From Bacteroidaceae bacterium (GTDB taxonomy: Bacteria; Bacteroidota; Bacteroidia; Bacteroidales; Bacteroidaceae): a stretch of DNA of 39,920 nucleotides. Where the stretch lies: NCBI GenBank assembly GCA_017558175.1, contig JAFYWH010000089.1, positions 1 to 39,920 of the forward strand, written 5' to 3'. Both the position numbers and the translations under genes were made by a program. This document shows, in pieces, positions 34,969 through 39,920 of this stretch (position 1 is the stretch's first letter; each line of letters begins with the position of its first letter). A model generated the notes under the pieces. It did not search any database. It saw only the letters and a program-made list of their open reading frames with translations, and was not told the DNA's origin.

Positions 34969-36771
34969 TTAGCGTTTAAGTGGAGATGTTGCTTCCTTGA
35001 GCCATGCTTGTTCTTCTTCGTTCAAGTATGGGCAAAGGCGGTCGAATACGAATTGATGATATTCGTTGAACCATGCCAATTCTTCATCGGTAAGCATTTC
35101 TACCACGATGGCTTCCTTGTCGATAGGACAGAGGGTGAGCGGTTCGAACTTGTAGAATGTGCCGAACTCTGTTTCCTGAGCAGGAACGATGAGCAATGTG
35201 TTCTCGATACGGATACCATGGCGACCGGCTTTGTAGATGCCTGGCTCATCGGTCAAAAGCATGCCTGGAACCAATAGGGTAGGCATGTGATTCATGCGCA
35301 CTTGGTGAGGACCTTCGTGTACACAAAGGAAGTGTCCGATGCCATGTCCGGTACCATGCAGATAGTTGATGCCAGTTCTCCACATGGCAATACGGGCCAA
35401 TACGTCGAGTTGGGTGCCACAAGTGCCGGCAGGGAAGTGGGCTGCTTGTAATTGCAAGTGGCCTTTCAAGACGAGGGTGAAGTCTGTCTTTTCTTCCTCG
35501 GTCAAAGGACCTAATGCAATGGTACGGGTGATGTCGGTGGTACCATCTAAGTATTGGGCACCACTATCCAAAAGCAACAAGCCTTCCGGCTTCAATGGAA
35601 GAGCCGTTTCGGGTGTGGCTTCGTAGTGTACAATGGCTGCATGCTCTTTGTATCCGGCAATGGTATCGAAGCTGATACCTTTGAAATCGGCTTGTTCGAC
35701 ACGGAATTCGTAGAGTTTTTCATCGATGCTCCATTCGGTTTCTTGACCAGCTGGTACGGCTTCTTTCAACCAACGGAGGAATTTGACCATAGCTACCCCA
35801 TCGCGCTCCATGGCCTTGCGGAAACCGGCTTGTTCGGTTTCGTTCTTCACGGCCTTCATCAAAGCTACCGGTGATGGAGCGATGATGGTGTCGGCATATT
35901 GGGAGGACAAATCGTAGAGTGCTTCGTTGGCCAATGGGGAAATTTGCAAAACGCCTTGATGTTTTTCCTTAAACGCCCTGAGGTCTTCGGCCAAAGCCGG
36001 ATATGCTTTGACTTCAACTTGATGTTCCTTCAAGTAGGAGCGTACTTCGTCGGTAATCTTTTCCTTCAATATATATAAGGTATATCCTTCTTCCGAAATC
36101 AACAGATAGCTGATGAAAACCGGATTGCAATGTACGTCGTTACCACGGAGGTTGAGTGTCCAGGCAATTTCATCCAACGCAGAGAGGATGATGGCCGATG
36201 CTCCGTTGGCAGAGATGGCTTCACGGATGCGGTTGATTTTTTCGGTGCAAGATGCTCCGGTGCGGTCTTCGCCAAAAATGAAAATAGGAGTTTGTGGCAT
36301 GCTTGGACGGTCTTGCCAGATAGTGTCGAAAATATCTTCGGTCATGGTCTCCAATTGCAAGCCGTTTTGTTTCAGTTCGTTGCGGATACCTAATGCTTCT
36401 TGATGGGAGTTAACCCAACCATCGATGCCCACTTTGTCGCCTTCCTTCAAGACGCTTCCTAACCATTCGGTGATGGAAGGAGTTTCCGGCAAGCGGTCCT
36501 TGAAAAGACGGATACCTGTGCCTTCCAATTGCTCTTCGGCTTGGATGAAGTAACGGGAGTCTGTCCAAAGTCCGGCATCCTCTAAAGTGATAACTGCGGT
36601 GCCGGCCGAACCGGTAAATCCGCTGATCCATTTTCTTGATTCCCAATGCTCGGGAACGTATTCGCCTGAGTGCGGGTCGGTGCTTGGAACGATGAATGCT
36701 GATAGCTTGCGGAGCTGCATTTGTTCGCGTAAAGCCGACAATCTGTTTCTTATTTCTGATATTGTTGCCAT
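34969..36771 (-). CDS. Aminopeptidase P family protein (M24, long form)
   Basis: The 600-aa long-form Xaa-Pro aminopeptidase removes N-terminal residues before proline. It has two N-terminal creatinase-like domains (about 1-310) and a C-terminal M24 pita-bread domain. Metal ligands are visible: Asp in LLLDSGAQYLDGTTDITRTI, His in HGTGHGIGHFLCVHEGP and Glu in DEPGIYKAGRHGIRIEN. The ATG at 36771 matches the family start (MATISEIRNRLSALREQM); the frame to 36879 runs through the promoter. No signal peptide is seen, so it is probably cytoplasmic. Confidence 0.95.
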   Translation of the reverse strand: MATISEIRNRLSALREQMQLRKLSAFIVPSTDPHSGEYVPEHWESRKWISGFTGSAGTAVITLEDAGLWTDSRYFIQAEEQLEGTGIRLFKDRLPETPSITEWLGSVLKEGDKVGIDGWVNSHQEALGIRNELKQNGLQLETMTEDIFDTIWQDRPSMPQTPIFIFGEDRTGASCTEKINRIREAISANGASAIILSALDEIAWTLNLRGNDVHCNPVFISYLLISEEGYTLYILKEKITDEVRSYLKEHQVEVKAYPALAEDLRAFKEKHQGVLQISPLANEALYDLSSQYADTIIAPSPVALMKAVKNETEQAGFRKAMERDGVAMVKFLRWLKEAVPAGQETEWSIDEKLYEFRVEQADFKGISFDTIAGYKEHAAIVHYEATPETALPLKPEGLLLLDSGAQYLDGTTDITRTIALGPLTEEEKTDFTLVLKGHLQLQAAHFPAGTCGTQLDVLARIAMWRTGINYLHGTGHGIGHFLCVHEGPHQVRMNHMPTLLVPGMLLTDEPGIYKAGRHGIRIENTLLIVPAQETEFGTFYKFEPLTLCPIDKEAIVVEMLTDEELAWFNEYHQFVFDRLCPYLNEEEQAWLKEATSPLKR

Positions 36772-36793
36772 AATCAATCGGTTAACTAGCCAA

Positions 36794-36822
36794 CAAAGAT
36801 ACGATTTCTCGTTCATTTTCAA
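36794..36822 (-). promoter_or_regulatory. Promoter of the aminopeptidase P gene
   Basis: On the minus strand TTG (36822-36820), 18 bp, TATCTTTG (36801-36794). The leader would be short, about 15 nt. Confidence 0.6.
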
Positions 36823-36840
36823 TAAAAAACAAAGGAAAGT

Positions 36841-36871
36841 TTTGTAAATAAAGAAAGTATATGTAATTTTG
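36841..36871 (+). promoter_or_regulatory. Promoter of rpsU
   Basis: TTTG (36841-36844), 19 bp, TAATTTTG (36864-36871), an almost ideal Bacteroides promoter. It is followed at once by CGCCGC and a small inverted repeat (CCGCA 36874-36878, TGCGG 36886-36890). Confidence 0.7.
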
Positions 36872-36923
36872 CGCCGCAATTTGACTGCGGAAATTTAATA
36901 ACAACATAATTAATTCAAAAAAA

Positions 36924-37115
36924 ATGATTGTAGTACCAGTAAAAGAAGGCGAAAACATTGAAAAGGCCTTGAAGAAGTTTAAGAGAAAATTCGAAAAGAC
37001 AGGTGTTGTAAAGGAATTGAGAGCTAGACAGCAGTTCGACAAGCCATCTGTATTGAACAGATTGAAGAGAGAACGTGCTGTCTATGTACAGAAGCTCCAA
37101 CAAGTAGAAGATTAA
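36924..37115 (+). CDS. rpsU: 30S ribosomal protein bS21
   Basis: The 63-aa basic protein (MIVVPVKEGENIEKALKKF, ending KRERAVYVQKLQQVED) is a typical Bacteroidetes bS21. In Bacteroidetes ribosomes bS21 helps hide the anti-Shine-Dalgarno end of 16S rRNA, which explains the rarity of SD sequences in the group. The leader here is A-rich (TTCAAAAAAAATG) and carries no Shine-Dalgarno. It has its own strong promoter and precedes xerC and hpf. Confidence 0.96.
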   Translation: MIVVPVKEGENIEKALKKFKRKFEKTGVVKELRARQQFDKPSVLNRLKRERAVYVQKLQQVED

Positions 37116-37192
37116 TTTTTTGCGAACTTTCTTTGAATTATTGAATTCTTTTTCATATATTCGTTGCATGAATCTATGATGTAACGTTTTTT

Positions 37193-38074
37193 ATGTTGAT
37201 AGACTCTTTTTTGGATTACCTTCGTCTCGAACGGAACTATTCGGAGAAAACAATCGTTTCTTATGGAACAGATCTTAGAGAGTTTGAAGGTTACCTTAAA
37301 GAAATAGAAGCGGAGCTGGAAATATCGGAGGCTCATGCGGATCATGTCCGGAATTGGATTGTCAATCTGATGGATGATGGTCGGGCGGAAACTTCGGTAA
37401 ATCGAAAACTAAGTTCGTTGCGTTCTTTCTATCGGTTTCTCTTGAAGAAGAAACGGATTACGGTGAATCCGATGGCGAAAATCGTCAGTCTTAAAAAGAA
37501 AAAGCCGTTGCCGTCTTTCGTGAGAGAAAAAGATATGAACCGGTTGCTTGATGAAATTCCGTTTAGCGATGGTTTTGAAGGATGCAGAGACCGGATGATT
37601 CTTGAGATGTTTTATGCTACAGGCATGCGACTTTCGGAATTGATTGGGTTGAACGAAGTGGATGTCGATTGCTCGGCGAAATTGATTAAGGTGCTGGGGA
37701 AGAGAAATAAGCAAAGGCTGATACCTTTCGGAAATGAATTGGCGGAAGACTTGCTTATATATATTAAGGTAAAAAAAGAAGCATTCCCTGATGGAGGCGA
37801 AGCTTTCTTTGTTCGGAAGAATGGGGAGCGGATGTATCCGATGCAGGTTTATAGATTGGTGAAACGGAACCTCTTCAAGGTTGTAAAGCTGAAGAAAAGA
37901 AGTCCACATGTGCTGAGGCATACTTTTGCAACGGCTATGCTGAACGGAAATGCGGAATTGCGGGCTGTACAAGAACTGCTAGGGCATGAAAGTTTGGCGA
38001 CGACGGAAATCTACACGCATGCAACTTTTGAGGAACTTAAAAAAGTTTATGAACAAGCTCATCCACGAGCGTAA
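37193..38074 (+). CDS. xerC: Site-specific tyrosine recombinase XerC
   Basis: The 293-aa recombinase has an N-terminal core-binding domain and all catalytic residues: Arg in ATGMRLSELIGL, Lys in VLGKRNKQRL, His-x-x-Arg in HVLRHTFATAML, His in LGHESLATTEIYTH and the Tyr in the same segment. It would act with XerD (10223-11158) at dif. I assign XerC from its placement between rpsU and hpf, the usual Bacteroides order, and its sequence type; a phage-type integrase is unlikely given the housekeeping setting. It has no strong ribosome-binding site and begins 77 bp after rpsU. Confidence 0.9.
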   Translation: MLIDSFLDYLRLERNYSEKTIVSYGTDLREFEGYLKEIEAELEISEAHADHVRNWIVNLMDDGRAETSVNRKLSSLRSFYRFLLKKKRITVNPMAKIVSLKKKKPLPSFVREKDMNRLLDEIPFSDGFEGCRDRMILEMFYATGMRLSELIGLNEVDVDCSAKLIKVLGKRNKQRLIPFGNELAEDLLIYIKVKKEAFPDGGEAFFVRKNGERMYPMQVYRLVKRNLFKVVKLKKRSPHVLRHTFATAMLNGNAELRAVQELLGHESLATTEIYTHATFEELKKVYEQAHPRA

Positions 38075-38088
38075 AAAAGGAGGTATTT

Positions 38089-38388
38089 ATGGAAGTAAGA
38101 ATTCAAGCGATTCATTTTGATGCATCTGAAAAACTTCAGGATTTTATCCAGAAGAAGGTTGCCAAATTAGAAAAGTTTTGCGACGATATAAAGAAAGTGG
38201 AGGTGTCATTAAAGGTAGTAAAGCCTGAAACTGCATTGAATAAGGAAGCCGGTATCAAAGTCTTAGCGATGAACGGTGAGTTTTTTGCGGAAAAGGTGAG
38301 CGATACATTTGAAGAATCCGTGGATGAATGCGTGGATGCATTATCCAAACAATTAACTAAAGCAAAAGAAAAACTTCGTGGCAAATAA
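38089..38388 (+). CDS. hpf: Ribosome hibernation-promoting factor / RaiA family, short form
   Basis: The 99-aa protein has the beta-alpha-beta fold of the HPF/YfiA family (MEVRIQAIHFDASEKLQDF, KVEVSLKVVKPE, EESVDECVDALSKQL). It lacks the C-terminal dimerisation domain of long HPF, so it is the short type. Such proteins occupy the decoding site of idle 30S subunits. The start has a perfect Shine-Dalgarno; the 18 nt ending in ATG match those before an ompH gene exactly. It lies 14 bp after xerC. Confidence 0.93.
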   Translation: MEVRIQAIHFDASEKLQDFIQKKVAKLEKFCDDIKKVEVSLKVVKPETALNKEAGIKVLAMNGEFFAEKVSDTFEESVDECVDALSKQLTKAKEKLRGK

Positions 38389-38405
38389 AAAATAAGCCAA
38401 AAGTT

Positions 38406-38435
38406 TTTGTGTTTTAAAATAAATATCTAACTTTG
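38406..38435 (+). promoter_or_regulatory. Promoter of the tRNA-Thr-Tyr-Thr-tuf operon
   Basis: TTTG (38406-38409), 18 bp, TAACTTTG (38428-38435), followed directly by CAGCCGC. That block is the left arm of a perfect 7-bp inverted repeat (CAGCCGC 38436-38442, GCGGCTG 38459-38465), with CTC/GAG nested inside. Confidence 0.7.
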
Positions 38436-38478
38436 CAGCCGCTTAGCTCGATAAGAGTGCGGCTGTAAAGTTGAATAA

Positions 38479-38552
38479 GCCTCTTTAGCTCAGTTGGCCA
38501 GAGCACGTGATTTGTAATCTCGGGGTCGTTGGTTCGAATCCGACAAGAGGCT
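38479..38552 (+). tRNA. tRNA-Thr (TGT)
   Basis: The 74-nt cloverleaf has acceptor GCCTCTT/AAGAGGC, D arm GCTC/GAGC, anticodon loop TTTGTAA (anticodon TGT) and T arm GTTGG/CCGAC around TTCGAAT. The anticodon stem CGTGA/TCTCG has a T-T mismatch at its middle pair. CCA is not encoded. Confidence 0.95.
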
Positions 38553-38585
38553 CAAAATAAAGAAAAGTTCTTTGACGATTTAGTT

Positions 38586-38668
38586 GGGCAAATACCAGAG
38601 TGGCCAAATGGGGCAGACTGTAAATCTGCTGGCTTACGCCTTCGGTGGTTCGAATCCATCTTTGCCCA
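38586..38668 (+). tRNA. tRNA-Tyr (GTA)
   Basis: The 83-nt class II tRNA has acceptor GGGCAAA/TTTGCCC, anticodon stem GCAGA/TCTGC around CTGTAAA (anticodon GTA), a long variable arm (GGC..GCC) and T arm GGTGG/CCATC around TTCGAAT. The discriminator is A. CCA is not encoded. Confidence 0.95.
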
Positions 38669-38675
38669 CACTCCT

Positions 38676-38747
<72 letters not shown>

Positions 38748-38799
38748 CTTGAATACGAAAGCTGATTATTAATCAAATAAACAAATAAATTTTAAAGCT

Positions 38800-39920
38800 A
38801 TGGCTAAAGAAAAATTTGAACGTTCGAAAGATCACGTTAACATTGGTACCATCGGTCACGTTGACCACGGTAAGACTACTTTGACAGCAGCTATCACTAC
38901 AGTATTGGCTAAGAAGGGTCTTTCTGAATTGCGTTCTTTCGATTCTATCGACAACGCTCCAGAAGAAAAGGAACGTGGTATTACTATCAACACTTCTCAC
39001 GTTGAGTATGAAACAGCTAACCGTCACTACGCTCACGTAGACTGTCCGGGTCACGCCGACTACGTTAAGAACATGGTTACTGGTGCTGCTCAGATGGACG
39101 GTGCTATCATCGTTTGTGCTGCAACAGATGGTCCGATGCCTCAGACTCGTGAACACATCTTGTTGGCTCGTCAGGTAAACGTACCTCGCTTGGTTGTTTT
39201 CTTGAACAAGTGCGACATGGTTGACGACGAAGAAATGTTGGAATTGGTAGAAATGGAAATGCGTGAATTGCTTTCTGCATACGAATTCGATGGCGACAAT
39301 ACTCCTATCATCCGCGGTTCTGCACTTGGTGCATTGAACGGTGTTGAACAATGGGAAGAAAAGGTTATGGAATTGATGGAAGCTTGCGACACTTGGATTC
39401 CATTGCCTCCACGTGCTATCGATAAGCCATTCTTGATGCCGGTTGAAGACGTATTCTCAATCACAGGTCGTGGTACAGTAGCAACAGGTCGTATCGAAAC
39501 TGGTGTTATCCACGTAGGTGACGATGTTCAGATCCTTGGTTTGGGTGAAGACAAGAAGTCAGTTGTAACTGGTGTTGAAATGTTCCGTAAGTTGTTGGAT
39601 GAAGGTCAGGCAGGTGACAACGTAGGTTTGTTGCTCCGCGGTATCGACAAGAATGAAATCAAGCGCGGTATGGTATTGTGTAAGCCAGGTCAGATCAAGC
39701 CACACTCAACTTTCAAGGCAACTATCTACGTTTTGAAGAAGGAAGAAGGTGGTCGTCATACTCCGTTCCACAACAAGTATCGTCCTCAGTTCTACCTCCG
39801 TACAATGGACTGTACAGGTGAAATCTCATTGTCAGAAGGCGTTGAAATGGTAATGCCTGGTGATAACGTAGAAATCAAGGTTGAATTGATCTACCCAGTA
39901 GCTTTGAACGTAGGTTTGCG
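38800..39920 (+). CDS. tuf: Translation elongation factor Tu (3' end beyond the window)
   Basis: EF-Tu brings aminoacyl-tRNA to the ribosome. The frame is open from ATG 38800 to the window edge, 373 complete codons of an expected 394 or so. G-domain motifs are visible: GHVDHGKT at 19-26, [14 protein letters not shown] and NKCD. Domains II and III follow ([28 protein letters not shown]). Codon choice is strongly biased, as expected for a highly expressed protein. It is the last gene of the tRNA-Thr-Tyr-Thr operon. No stop codon is seen only because the window ends. Confidence 0.98.
   Translation, partial: MAKEKFERSKDHVNIGTIGHVDHGKTTLTAAITTVLAKKGLSELRSFDSIDNAPEEKERGITINTSHVEYETANRHYAHVDCPGHADYVKNMVTGAAQMDGAIIVCAATDGPMPQTREHILLARQVNVPRLVVFLNKCDMVDDEEMLELVEMEMRELLSAYEFDGDNTPIIRGSALGALNGVEQWEEKVMELMEACDTWIPLPPRAIDKPFLMPVEDVFSITGRGTVATGRIETGVIHVGDDVQILGLGEDKKSVVTGVEMFRKLLDEGQAGDNVGLLLRGIDKNEIKRGMVLCKPGQIKPHSTFKATIYVLKKEEGGRHTPFHNKYRPQFYLRTMDCTGEISLSEGVEMVMPGDNVEIKVELIYPVALNVGL

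Noticed and set aside
37193..38074. Phage or transposon integrase
   Set aside because: It has XerC length and sequence and sits in the standard rpsU-xerC-hpf order, with no attachment-site repeats or mobile genes near it despite adjacent tRNAs.

Overview
The window is a piece of a Bacteroidales chromosome, probably Bacteroidaceae or a close relative. The signs are promoters of the Bacteroides type (TTG, 18-20 bp, TAnnTTTG), mostly weak Shine-Dalgarno sequences, and familiar gene neighbourhoods: rpsU-xerC-hpf-tRNAs-tuf, uppS-bamA-ompH-ompH-murI, and pyrE-SRPBCC-argH. Many proteins are Bacteroidetes-specific (DUF4369/thioredoxin lipoprotein, DUF6242-like lipoprotein). Leucine is written very often as TTG. 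Species cannot be fixed from the sequence alone.

Layout. 1-3540: the end of an unknown gene, a small tandem-repeat spacer, then two glycosyltransferases and a MOP-family flippase on the minus strand, stop/start coupled to metG. This looks like the edge of a surface-glycan (LPS/LOS or capsule) cluster. 3537-8268: metG, a comM/yifB ATPase and a thioredoxin-like lipoprotein, all minus. 8394-10070: a lipoprotein gene with OmpA-like and TPR parts, interrupted by an in-frame TAA. 10223-11158: xerD, divergent from aroQ. 11224-15441 (plus): aroQ, a frameshifted pyruvate kinase gene, an O-methyltransferase, rbfA and a LolE-type permease. 15452-22264 (minus): murI, two OmpH/Skp chaperones, bamA, uppS and a DUF6242-like lipoprotein, a cell-envelope assembly block. 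22379-23446 (minus): ribD. 23495-29099 (plus): prmC-recX-comF, pyrE, an SRPBCC protein, argH and an aldo/keto reductase. 29167-29338: tRNA-Gly and tRNA-Leu. 29502-31559 (minus): a PgpH-type HD phosphodiesterase. 31642-34394 (plus): gltX and waaA. 34436-36771 (minus): a gamma-carbonic-anhydrase-like protein and aminopeptidase P. 36924-end (plus): rpsU, xerC, hpf, three tRNAs (Thr, Tyr, Thr) and tuf, which runs off the window.

Most of the window is core housekeeping. I see no phage, transposon, CRISPR array, defence island or obviously new multi-gene system. The points worth a second look are: (1) two normally intact genes that are broken here, pyk by a +1 shift exactly at its LSGETA motif and the lipoprotein gene by a single nonsense codon; (2) a palindromic intergenic repeat family at two distant loci, one copy of which supplies the last codons of aroQ; (3) a GC-rich block just after the -7 box shared by promoters of translation genes; (4) an identical 18-nt Shine-Dalgarno/start segment before hpf and an ompH gene, close to an rpsU that lacks one; (5) facing -7 boxes between xerD and aroQ.
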